A stretch of 64,000 bases of DNA from Globodera rostochiensis (taxonomy: Eukaryota; Nematoda; Chromadorea; Rhabditida; Heteroderidae), in the NCBI GenBank assembly GCA_018350325.1, contig JAEVLN010000012.1, forward strand, positions 1 to 64,000, read 5' to 3'. Made by a program: the position numbers and the translations under genes. Of the stretch, positions 1 to 10,625 are shown piece by piece. The first letter of the stretch is position 1. The number at the start of each line of letters is the position of its first letter. The notes beneath the pieces were generated by a model. That model made no database searches and had not been told where the DNA came from. It saw only the letters and a list, made by a program, of their open reading frames with translations.

Positions 1-158
1 TCCTCTCTCCTTCTCTCTCTCTCCTTCTCTCTCTCTCCTTCTCTCTCTCTCCTTCTCTCTCTCTCCTTCTCTCTCTCTCCTTCTCTCTCTCTCCTTCTCT
101 CTTCTCCTTCTCTCTCTCTCCTTCTCTCTCTCTCCTTCTCTCTCTCTCCTTCTCTCTC
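1..158. repeat. Pyrimidine microsatellite (CTCTCTCTCCTT-like)
   Basis: A tandem array of a roughly 12-bp CT-rich unit starts at the window edge and ends near 158, so its left boundary lies outside the window. All copies are near identical apart from one shortened unit around 100-108. No coding signal is associated with it. Confidence 0.95.
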
Positions 159-1240
159 CTGCCCTCCTTTTTCACATTACTATTTTTTGCCTGCTTTTAT
201 TACCACCACACGGCTTTCCCCCGAATGTGCGGGGAATGATCTTGCTGAGACTGCTCAATCCGTCCACTCAATTAATCATCCAATCCCCCCCCCCCCAAAG
301 GACAAATGCCCTCCCCCCAAAACATAAAGCATTGGATTTGGAAGAACGAGGCATTTGTCGGGGGCCGTTGCCGCTTCTTTTGGGGTAATAATTAGAGGAG
401 ATTAAAAGGAATTCGATGGGTTTAAAACCAATCTTTTGCCCCCCCCCACAATGGCGGCAACGGCACACCGGTTACGGCAAATTTGCAGTGTTGACCATTT
501 TTCCATTTTTTAAACAAAACTTTTGAGTAATTTTATGCGTTTCAAACCAAACAATTTTTCGACCAAATGTTTAACAAAATTCCTCTTTTTCTTTCTCCTC
601 CATTTTTAATGTTCACTCTCACCCGCCCCCACAGTACGCTTCTTCAACCCACCACCTACCGTACCCACCACTACTCTTCACCCGGGCACCGTACCCCCAC
701 ACATATCCGCGCGCTTTTCCCTTCTGCTAGTGCCTTTTCCTGCGACTCTTTCACCCGCCCCGCCCCCCCCCAATTTTCTCAAAATTAGTATTATTTTATT
801 TACCGGAATTACCCTTCACCAATAAATGTAAGCACATTTCATTTTATTTTATTTTATTTCATTATTTTCTTAGTTTCACAATTTTTGTGCCTTTTTCGAA
901 CATTTCATTTTTTGGCTTGTCGGTTTTTGTGACTTTTAAATTAGAAAATTCAAAAAATATATTTTTAAAATTAAAACAGACAAACAAATTAGATAATCGA
1001 AAGTGACCTCAATCCCCAAGTGACCAAATTCATATTCGCGAATACCGATTGGCTGGAAGTCGCATTTTGTAAAGTTACGGTACCGTAGAGAGAAAATACA
1101 GTAACCACTCGCCGCCATTCACTGGACACTAACAAATGCAACACATATTTGGAGATGAATAAATGTTTTAAACGGTCTTTTTTTGAGTGAAATGCCAGAG
1201 AAAAAACATTACACAGCTGTCGACGCCGAGCACCGGCACC
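159..1240. other. Non-coding stretch, no gene seen
   Basis: Mixed AT-rich sequence with several homopolymer C runs (for example 287-296 and 440-447). The short open frames here have no recognisable protein and no splice context. Near 1075-1085 a short TACGGTACCGTA palindrome resembles the core of the 70-bp repeat that follows. Confidence 0.6.
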
Positions 1241-1590
1241 GCCCACCATTATACCGTATGACGGAATACGGTAGGTATCCCAACCAATCAATTATTTGTT
1301 GGATGAGGCCGCCCACCATTATACCGTATGACGGAATACGGTAGGTATCCCAACCAATCAATTATTTGTTGGATGAGGCCGCCCACCATTATACCGTATG
1401 ACGGAATACGGTAGGTATCCCAACCAATCAATTATTTGTTGGATGAGGCCGCCCACCATTATACCGTATGACGGAATACGGTAGGTATCCCAACCAATCA
1501 ATTATTTGTTGGATGAGGCCGCCCACCATTATACCGTATGACGGAATACGGTAGGTATCCCAACCAATCAATTATTTGTTGGATGAGGCC
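1241..1590. repeat. Minisatellite, five identical 70-bp copies
   Basis: The unit beginning GCCCACCATTATACCGTATG recurs at 1241, 1311, 1381, 1451 and 1521 with no differences that I can see. Inside each unit ACCGTAT and ATACGGT form a short inverted repeat. A diverged relative of that core lies at about 2521-2560. The lack of differences suggests recent amplification or homogenisation. Confidence 0.97.
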
Positions 1591-1889
1591 ATTTATCATT
1601 GAAATTTACGTATAAAACAGCGGTTTAGGGATTAGCTACAGTAATTGTGTCGGGGAAGTTGGCGGCACATTCAATTCAAACGTTCGATGGACGGACAATG
1701 GCAAAGTGCCAATGCATTTGCCATCCGTCCTTTTTTTGTTAGCTCCGCCGAGGGGGAGAGAGGGAATAAGCCTATATAACAATGAACAATAAGCGGACTT
1801 TGAGGGCTAAATTTTTCATTTAAGCAACGATTTTTTGTATTTTGATGAGTTTCATCCGGCGGTCAGAGAAAAAGAGAACAATGCATTTT

Positions 1890-2330
1890 CACAGTGAAAG
1901 AGAGAGGGGGAGGGGGATGAGAGAGTGTGAGGATGAGAGAGAGGGGATAGAGAGAGTGAAGGATCAGAGAGAAAGAGAGGGGATGAGAGAGTGAAGGATG
2001 AGAGAGAGAGGGGGGACGAGAGAGTGAAGGATGAGAGAGAGAGGGGATAGAGAAGTGGGGGTGAGAGAGAGAGGGGGGACGAGAGAGTGAAGGATGAGAG
2101 AGAGAGAGGGGACGAGAGAGTGAAGGATGAGAGAGAGAGGGGGGAGAGTGAAGGATGAGAGAGAGAGGGGGACGAGAGAGTGAAGGATGAGAGAGAGAGG
2201 GGGGACGAGAGAGTGAAGGATGAGAGAGAGGGGGGGGACGAGAGAGTGAAGGATGAGAGAGAGAGGGGGGACGAGAGAGTGAAGGATGAGAGAGAGAGAG
2301 AGAGAGAGGGGACGAGAGAAAGAGGGAAAA
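1890..2330. repeat. GA-rich minisatellite (GAGAGAGTGAAGGATGAGAG-type)
   Basis: An imperfect purine array with a period of about 33 bp built on GTGAAGGATGAGAGAGAG followed by a G run and ACGAGA. Open frames on the opposite strand (Ser/Leu/Pro repeats) are by-products of the repeat. The array lies about 0.5 kb beyond the 3' end of the ncl-1-like gene. The sequence between it and that gene (2331-2870) shows no gene. Confidence 0.9.
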
Positions 2331-2870
2331 GGGCAGAGAGCGCGGTATGAAAGCAAAGAAACGTTTTCTTCATTCGCTTGTCGCTTGCAAATTAGTTAAA
2401 AGGAAAACAATCAAACAAAAAATGTTACAGAGTTAACAAACAACGGGTCTGCGGGGGAAACAGCTTATATTAACATTTCGGTAACGCCCGCGGGGAGGGA
2501 ACAGCAATTGTCTCTTTACAAAATACCGTATCGGTCAGTGGATACGGTAGTGGGCGGATGGGCGGGCTACTTACTGTACAGAGTTAGTTGCAAATGGTTG
2601 GGACAGAATTTACACTGGGCATGCGAGGGAAGGGCCAATGGGAAGAACAAAACAACAATCAGAGACTGATCAAAGACTGATCAAAAGTGATCGGGTCGGC
2701 CAGAAATATCGCGCTAGCCTTCTCAAGCGGTTTTCGAGGAATTAATGTCAACAAAAACAAACAATTGAAACAAGGGGGGGGGGTAAACAATTAATTAGGT
2801 AATTAATTTGGGAAACGCTTTAAGCGAAGAGACGACGTCGTCCCTCTCGAATTCCTAGTCGATTCTGCGT

Positions 2871-5800
2871 CTATACGAGCTGCTGGTATTTGTACAGATA
2901 CAGACGGTAATCCTTGCTACAGTAAGTGGAGGGGAGGGAAAAGCCGTTACAGTAAGCGCCTGCCATTTGCCAATTCAAAAACCTGGCCAACACCACCGAA
3001 TCGTCGATCAGCGCCACATCGTAACATTGGGCGTGCTTCACCTTGGACTCGAAAGCGCTCAAAAGAGTGCCATCCTGGCGGGGGTTGGGAAAGGGAATTT
3101 GTTTTTGTTTGTTTGTTGGATGGAAATTGAGGGAACCTGGCTGAAGATGGTCAAATTGAAGTTGTTGTGATTGTCCGCCTGAAGCCAAATGGGAATTGAC
3201 TTGAATTCGGACGACCCCCCCCCCCCCGGGGGGCATCCTCAAACAGACCACCACAATCTCGCCAAGCTGGTTGATGCCGACCCCAATCGGGTAGTTGGTC
3301 ACCCCCTCACCGCCAATCTGACGCACAAATTGACCTTCGTAGTTAAACACCTTAAACGGCATGCAAATTAAGCCTAACTCCAACGGAAAATGCCGTCCTC
3401 ACCTTGATGGAATGGGCACGGTTGTCGCTTATCAGAATCTCCTCCTTGTCAGTAGTGCAGACGCCGTTGGGGAACTCCAAATAGCCTACGGATTTGGGGA
3501 CAAGTTCAGCAAGTTTCGGCAAATGCTTTAGGCATCTTACGGGAACAGCTGAACTTGTGTAGAATGTTGCCGAACATGTCGAAGATGAGCACGCGCATCA
3601 CTTTGCACTCCACCACAACAATTCGGCCTTGACTGTCCACGCAGACGCCGCGCGGATGTTGGAGGATGGACGCGCCGAATTTGCGAATGAATTGGCCGTA
3701 CTGGTTGCTGTTCGGGAGGGAACCAAAGGTCAATTAATGGAAATGAAAAAGGCTTTGAACTGACTAAATTTGTATTTGATGGGTTGGCGAACGCTCTGTG
3801 ACCACAAAATCGCCCGTGACGCGATTGACAGAGACGCGATTCGGGTAGAGAAGCTGTCCGTCTACATGGGACAAGCGAGCGATTAAGGGTTAATGCGCCA
3901 GCCAAATCGCACCGCGTTTGCCGCACTCGCCGAATTGGAATTTAAAGCGGCCCTCGCGGTCGAACACCTTAAACCCTTTCATTTCATTGATTTATTGATT
4001 GATCTGTCCTTTTCTTAAACCCTTTCATTTATTGATTGATCTGTCCTTTTCTTAAACCCTTTCAATTGATTTATTGATTGATCGATTGTTCTGCCCTTTT
4101 CTTAAACCCTTTCATTTCATTGACTTATTGATTGTTCTGTCCTTTTGTCGGCCACCTGAATTCGGTGGTTGTTCGTGTCCGCCACGATAATGTCGCACTG
4201 CGCGTTCACCGCCACCCCGCTGGGCTCCGTGAACTGCCCCTCAATCACACCGAACTCGCCGAACTTGCAGTGATACGTCATCTTTTGGCGCTTAAATTGG
4301 GCCATTCAGACCAAATTAAATGGAATTTTTGATCGAACCCCCAGGCATAATAACAGAAATGTCCAAAAAAGTGATCAGTTTTCTGACAGAACAAATCGGC
4401 TCCTGTCGGGTCCATCTCGCCAACTCTTTCCAAACGCACTTTTATCTGCGAACGTGGCGGATAAAGCATTGGAATCGAAGCTGCCATTCCATCGTTTCCC
4501 CCCAATTTGTTCATTGTCGCTCCGCCGTTCAATTTTGTTGACGAGTCACCGCCCATCAAAATGCTCAGATCGGTCAATTCAGTATCGTTCAAAGACAAAG
4601 AGGCCAACATATCGGGAGTCCACTGAATGAATGAATAAATATTCCGAACAAAATGGAAATTATAAAAAAGGTTTTGTTGCCTCCCGTCTTCACCCACTTT
4701 GCTGTCCTGCATCCCGCCAACAGTGCCAAAACCGTTGGTGCCAGTGGGTGCCGAGGTGCCCAACGCCGTCGCTGCACCACTGCCCATTGGGGAAGAGAAG
4801 GAACCGAAGGAGCCCAACTGTTCCACGGCCCCGTCGCCGAAGGCCCTGGCGACGGCTGAAGTTCGATTGGTGTCGAAGAAGTCCGTCTTGGTCGGCACGA
4901 ACTGGTCGGCAAAACCGGGAGGCGAGACCGAAGCACCGCCACCAGGCGATTGGAGCCAGGAATCGGAGCGCAATTGGTTGACCATCTGAGGAGAAAGATT
5001 TAAAAAACGGGCCCAAGGCCAAAAAAACAAAAGAAACCCCAGGGGTGCTCACGGTTACCAATTTTTGTATCCGTAACCGCCCGTCCACCGTTAACCGCCC
5101 GCGGTTATCCGCGGTTAACCGCATTATTTAAAAATCAATAAAGTTTTCCAGATTTCGAAAAATCGATTTTCAAAACTAATTTGTGATGTGGCGTCTTTCT
5201 AAAATTAAATCAAAATTGATGTGTACATATTGAACTTAACAAGTGATTTGTATCAGATTTTGTCAATGAAAAAAAAATTTAAATCTCTTTCTAACACTTT
5301 CATGATTAAAACTAACAAAGCGCGACCGATCAGAATATTTTTCTGTTTTTTGCGCATTAGTTTCCTAAAATATTTTTAAGAGAGGGGGGGTGGGGGTTCG
5401 GCGGTGCCGATAGGCTCCGCCGAGGAAAAAAATCGAATATTTAATGACTTATGCTGAGAAAAAATCGATTTTAGGTAATTGAGTTCTAAAATGCACTAAT
5501 TTTTATGTAAATATATAGAATTTTTTGCAAAATTGAAAGAATACTAAAAAGGAGGGATATCAAAATATAAATAAAATGATTACAGCGGAAGGCGCTAGAA
5601 CCTAGACAAAATAAAATTCTAATTTGTAAGAGTTTCACCCACTGAGCCACTGGATAGATAGAAGGATTTGGTGAAGTGTGAATAAAAGTCAAAGAAATTA
5701 TAAAGGCAAATCGTCTCAATACATTTTTCTTCAACGTCAAAAAACAACGGATACGACGGTTAACCGCGGTTTTAGTGGTCATAACCGTTAACCGCACGTA

Positions 5801-8341
5801 ACCGCGACCTTTTAAAATTCCATAACCGTTAACCGCGGGTAACCGCGGTTACGGGTAACCGTGAGCAGGCCTGAGAAAACCAATCAATTAATCACCTGGT
5901 AGACGGTCTGACGTGCGAGCTGCAGGTCCAGCGCGCAGGCGCGGATCTCGCACGCATCGCGCAAGTTGTTGGGGTCGGCGTTGAATGTGAGGAAGCCCTG
6001 GAGGCGCGAGTCCAGCAACGGCTTGAACACGATGACCTGCAAAATTGTGCCACTTTTGCATGAAGGCTCAAAAAGTTCGCCTCCGTTCCCCCATTTCCCA
6101 CCTCCGTGGGCGACGAGTACTTGAGCAGGCGCTGCGTGAACTCGATGGTCTGCGACATCTTTTTGGTCACTTTCTGCACTTCCTTCTCGATCATCGTCAG
6201 TTGAAGCTGTTTAGGGCACATGTTCGGTTCGCACTTCGATTGAATGAACTGAATGAACCTGTTTGTAGCCGTAGATGCTCTCCAGCTGACTGTACAGTCC
6301 CTTCTGCGCCTCGTGCACAGTTTGGATCAGAAAACTGCACGCCTTAAGGAAAAAAGCGATCCTTTCACATTTAAAGGTTGGCATGCCTCGTCGATGGTCT
6401 GCTTGGTGTGCTGGAAGGTGGCGTTCAGTTTGCTCTGTCCGGCGTCGATCAGCTGGAAGACTTCGTTCAGCCCGTGCTGTTTGATGCGCGCCTCGTTCAG
6501 CAAACGCTTTAAGGGTTTATGGGATTTTGCGTGCCAAAATGGCCAAACCTCCATCATTGCGATTTGCTTTTCCGCTACGTTGTCAATGGCCTCCACTTCG
6601 CATCCCTGGTGGTCGGCCATGCACTCGCGGCAAATGGCCTGCTGGCAGTACTGGCAGAACAACACCAGCGGCTGCGAGCGATGTTCCAGACACATGCACG
6701 CGCTGACGGCGAAGTTGCGCGCCTTTGGCTGCCCGAAGGACGGCGGTGACGACAAAAAAGAGTCGCTGCAGGGGAAAAGGGTGACATGGCGAGGGGGGGG
6801 GGGGGGGGGGGAGGTCCTTTCCGGTGTCTCTGGGTTTCCGTTTCTTATAAACTTTGAGCCTCGTCAACCCCCCCCCCCCCCCAGGGCTCGGGCCTCGTCA
6901 AACCCCCCCCCCCCCAGGGCTTGGGCCTTGTCAAAATCCCCCCCCCCCAGGGCTTGTTGGGGAAGTGACTCAAAATGAGCCCAACCTGGGACTGGCCAGT
7001 TCCTCCACGCTGTGCCCTTCGAAGATGTTCATGTAGCGGTGGGCTAACAACAATAAAAGGGAGTCAATTCGGCAAAATTCACTAAAACCTTGGGCACAAT
7101 TCATGCACAAATAATTGGCGCATTCGCGACAAAAGGCGGTGGCGCGCTCGCCGCCCTTACAGCCCGTGCACTGCGGCACACTTTCGGGTGGCCATCCGCC
7201 CGAGCCGAGACTTCCAAAGCCGAGATCTTCGCTTTGCTGTGGAAAATTCGTTAGGTCACTCGTCCCAAGTCTGATCTCTGGTCTGCAAGTCGGAGTCTGA
7301 TCACTTTGCGTTGATCAGACCACCGAAAAATGGTCACAGCTTTCCCATTTCACCACAAACTTCGCTGTACGGCGACGTGCCCAGCGAACCCAACGATTGC
7401 ACCGCGTTTTCCAACCCGTAGTCCGACAGAAGGCCCTCAATGCCAAGTTGAGGCGACAATTGCGTCTCCATCTGCTGGTGGGAGAGGGACGGCTAAATGG
7501 CCGAAACGCTTTCGGCAATTAGCCCAATGCCAATGCCATCGTCTCAAATGCCCTTTTTTGACGGTCTCCCTCCAATTTCAGCATACCAACCCGTCCAATA
7601 GTTGGGGATGTACATGCGCTGAGTGTCCCTTCCCCTTTTTGATTTAACTGCATTTGCGTGTTCAGCTCTCTCAACAATCTGAGGCCAATCTCACAAAATG
7701 TATGGACTTACGCTGCACAATTGGCACATAATCCGTTGCGGCATGTTCAAGTCCTGCGTGTTGATGGCCATTTGTCGTTCCAGGCACGCCTTGCAGAAGG
7801 AGTGGAAGCAAGCCAACACTTTTGGCTCCTTGTACAGCAACTGGCACAGCGGACACTTCACCATTTGCTGCACCATTGAGCCCGCCGATGTGCCGGACAG
7901 AGAGCCAGCGGCGCCGATTTGGTCGAGCAGTCCCAAGTCATTGGGATGCGGCGGCGGCACAACAACCGAAGGACGATCCCCGCCAAACTCGAGCCCTGGG
8001 GGCATAACTTGGAAAAGTTCAAGAAAAGTCTAAGGACAACCCCTCGAGAATTAGGTAGCTTAAAAATAGGAAAGACATCGGTCCAATGAATAGAAAAGAA
8101 AGTTTAAATTCGAATCCTATCAAAACCTCCAATTGGCGCCGCCACGCCACCGGTGGACGGTTGGCGTACGATGGATGCCAACATTGTGGACAACGGATCG
8201 GTCTCGATGGAAGACGATGTCCCCAGGGAATTTTCTCCCGACGAATCACTGATTGCCTCTTCTGCGAAGGCCAAAAGGCAAAAATCAGTTCAAACACCTT
8301 CGCCCCCGAGGGTATAAACTCTCACCAAAGTTCCAAAGCAT
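2871..8341 (-). CDS. ncl-1: NCL-1/Brat-type RING-B-box-NHL translational repressor
   Basis: A multi-exon gene for an RBCC-NHL (TRIM-NHL) protein of the Brat/TRIM2/TRIM3/NCL-1 type. These cytoplasmic RNA-binding repressors limit ribosome biogenesis and growth. Reading down the minus strand: a short exon 1 (8326-8341) starting MLWNF; a Ser-rich exon 8127-8273; a C3HC4 RING with CPLC, CFHSFC and CQLC at about 7720-7880; a first B-box (CTGC, CRECANYLC) at about 7070-7179; a second B-box (CQYC, CREC) at about 6570-6755; a coiled coil at about 5890-6360; a Gly/Ser-rich linker; and a six-bladed NHL propeller at 2871-4300. Diagnostic Brat-type strings are FGEFGVIEGQFTEPSG, SILQHPRGVCVDSQGR and IGGEGVTNYPIGVG. 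The last splice joins VVLA to SKDYRLYLYKYQQ across an intron at about 2920-2982, and the stop is at 2871-2873. NHL blades are split by introns whose phases agree. The start is inferred, because upstream frames are open but lack ATG. Confidence 0.93.
3970..4145. repeat. Imperfect tandem repeat in an ncl-1 intron
   Basis: About four copies of a 40-50-bp AT-rich unit beginning AAACCCTTTCATTT and ending near CTGTCCTTTTCTT. The array fills the intron between the first and second NHL-coding exons. The copies differ by small internal deletions. Confidence 0.85.
5040..5873. mobile_element. hAT-like non-autonomous element (MITE) in an ncl-1 intron
   Basis: The left end CAGGGGTGCTCACGGTTACC and the inverted right end CAGGCCTGCTCACGGTTACC form terminal inverted repeats, followed inwards by many GGTTAACCGC-type subterminal motifs on both sides. 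The flanks AGAAACCC (5032-5039) and AGAAAACC (5874-5881) match at 7 of 8 positions, consistent with an 8-bp hAT duplication that has mutated once. The interior is AT-rich with no transposase. It lies in the intron between the coiled-coil and Gly/Ser-rich exons of the ncl-1-like gene. Confidence 0.8.
6790..6960. repeat. Poly-G run and C-run minisatellite in an ncl-1 intron
   Basis: A run of about 18 G at 6795-6812 is followed by three copies of a roughly 33-bp unit: CCTCGTCAA, 11-14 C, then CAGGGCTYGGG. On the coding (minus) strand the G run becomes a C run upstream of the acceptor that feeds the second B-box exon. Confidence 0.85.
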
Positions 8342-9630
8342 TTGTATTTCTTCGATTGGTGAATTGTCGAAAGTCAGGCCAACAAAAACCGGTGGGAGTA
8401 ACGATTGTTGCGGGAGGGTGAAGATATTAACAATGAAAGGTTAGAGAAAGAGAGTTAATGAGGGGAGAGTGTGCCGAGAGCCAAATTTAATTGCCTGAAG
8501 CAAAAAAGGGAAATTCCAATCTCCAATTTATTTAGGGGTCCGAGAATTCTGAATCGAGTCGAAATAAAAGTGCGAAGTTCGAATTCGGGGAGTCAAAGGG
8601 TCGGTCTCTGGTGTCTGCGGGCTGTGTCAGTCGGTCGATGAATGATCGCTTGGGGCTAACCCCCGGAGGGCGGCGAAGCGAAGAGAGAATGAGGAAGAGG
8701 AGCAGAATGTATTTGTGTGTATGTGCTCGATCAGCGGAATTTTGTGAATGTGAGTGGTGGAGGAGTGGAACTCCCTCCCCTGGGGGGGGGGGGGGGGGGG
8801 GGATCGCAAAATAGCAAAAATTGAAAATCGATTAAACCAACCCTTAGCCTCCCCAACCCTCAGCCCCCCCCTAACCCAACCCTCATGTGATTCTCCGCCG
8901 CTGCGTCGCCAAAAAACTTCCAGCAACGACAACCAACCATCCCAGCCCATCCAACAAAACACGGGATGGGGTGGGGGACACCACGGGGGGGGGGGCGGGG
9001 GGCGGGGGGGGGGGGCGGGGGGTGTCTGATGAGAGGGCGGGAGAGAGTGCGGTTAGGAGGGCGGCAAGGGAAAAAGAAGTGGGAGTGCAAGAGAAGTCAG
9101 AGAGAAGGACGACTTCGTTTCTCCGTCGATTCTTCGTTATGCTGAGAGAGGGGGTTTTGGGACGAGTTCCTCTAAGGGAGGAGAAGGGGGGGGGGGGAGA
9201 GAGAAAAGAGTGAGAGAAGAGGAGGGAGGGGGGAGAGAAGAGGGAGGGGGAGGGGAGATGTGAGAGAGGGAGGGGGAAAGGGAGAGAAGAGGAGGGAGGG
9301 GGGGGGGGGAGGGAGAGAAGAGGGAGGGGGGAGAGATGGGAGAAGAGAGGGGAGAGATTGCTTTTCTCGAGCCCCCTCCCTTCCATATTTATTTCCCGAG
9401 AGGATGGCAGTGACTATGAAATGCTGTGTGTTGTGTACCTCTCTCCCATGTCCGATTCTTCTTTCCCTTATCCGTCCGTTCCATTTGCCCTTCTGTCGAT
9501 GACAGCCATCAAACAGAACAAAGACTAACGCCCTCGGGGAGTGGGGGGGGGGGATGGCCCCTCTCTACTTCCCCCCAAGGGAAGACCTCTCTGGCGGAGA
9601 GTGAATGAAAAAAGATCGATAAGAATGTGC
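8342..9630. repeat. Upstream flank of ncl-1: G-rich and GA-rich low complexity
   Basis: No gene is recognisable. There are G runs at 8781-8800 and 8985-9020, then an imperfect GAGGGAGGGGG array at about 9150-9350. Open frames here are proline, glycine or arginine repeats produced by the base composition. The stretch next to 8342 probably holds the ncl-1 promoter and 5' leader, but no specific element can be named. Confidence 0.7.
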
Positions 9631-9719
9631 GAAACAAGAACTCGACCGTTTCCCTCTATTGTGGCCGGGAGGGATTTTGGCGGAGGATTGAATGAAAAAT
9701 TGAGAAGGTGCACAGACGG

Positions 9720-10625
9720 ATAGAGATAGTGGAGGAAGGAAAAGGACAGAGAAGGAAAGAGAGAGAGAGAGTAAATGAGAGAGAAGGAAAGAGAGGATGA
9801 AAGAAAGAGAGAAGGAAATAGAGAGAGAAGGAAAGAGGAGAAGGAAAGAGAGAGAGAAGGAAAGAGGAGAAGGAAAGAGAGAGAGAAGGAAAGAGGAGAA
9901 GGAAAGAGAGGATGAAAGAAAGAGAGAAGGAAAGAGAGAGAGAAGGAAAGAGGAGAAGGAAAGAGAGGATGAAAGAAAGAGAGAAGGAAAGAGAGAGAGA
10001 AGGAAAGAGAGGATGAAAGAAAGGAGAAGGAAAGAGAGAGAGAAGGAAAGAGAGAGAGAAGGAAAGAGAGAGAGAAGGAAAGAGAGAGAGAAGGAAAGAG
10101 GAGAAGGAAAGAGAGAGAGAAGGAAAGAGGAGAAGGAAAGAGAGGATGAAAGAAAGAGAGAGAGAAGGAAAGAGAGAGAGAAGGAAAGAGGAGAAGGAAA
10201 GAGAGGATGAAAGAAAGAGAGAAGGAAAGAGAGGATGAAAGAAAGGGAGAAGGAAAGAGAGAGAGAAGGAAAGAGAGAGAGAAGGAAAGAGAGGATGAAA
10301 GAAAGAGAGAAGGAAAGAGAGGATGAAAGAAAGGGAGAAGGAAAGAGAGAGAGAAGGAAAGAGAGAGAGAAGGAAAGAGAGAGAGAAGGAAAGAGAGAGA
10401 GAAGGAAAGAGGAGAAGGAAAGAGAGAGAGAAGGAAAGAGGAGAAGGAAAGAGAGGATGAAAGAAAGAGAGAGAGAAGGAAAGAGAGAGAGAAGGAAAGA
10501 GGAGAAGGAAAGAGAGGATGAAAGAAAGAGAGAAGGAAAGAGAGAGAGAAGGAAAGAGAGAGAGAGAAGGAAAGAGAGAGAAGGAAAGAGAGGATGAAAG
10601 AAAGAGAGAAGGAAAGAGAGGGTGG
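9720..10625. repeat. GAAGGAAAGAGAGAGA minisatellite, about 0.9 kb
   Basis: A long purine array made of two interleaved units, GAGAGAGAAGGAAA and GAGGATGAAAGAAAGAGAGAAGGAAA, in higher-order order. It is open in several frames on both strands, giving frames of over 300 codons of Ser/Leu/Phe or Lys/Glu/Arg repeats. None has splice or domain support. Confidence 0.93.

Noticed and set aside
1..158. Terminal array as telomere
   Set aside because: The unit is CT-only and is not the nematode TTAGGC telomere repeat.
1852..2373. Minus-strand Ser/Leu/Pro-rich frame
   Set aside because: It is a by-product of the GA-rich minisatellite.
5600..5670. tRNA-like patch around the TTTCACCCACTGAG sequence
   Set aside because: No cloverleaf with proper B-box and acceptor stem could be drawn, and it lies inside the MITE.
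8100..8130. TTCGAATCC resembling a tRNA T-loop
   Set aside because: It sits in an ncl-1 intron border and no matching A-box or stems are present.
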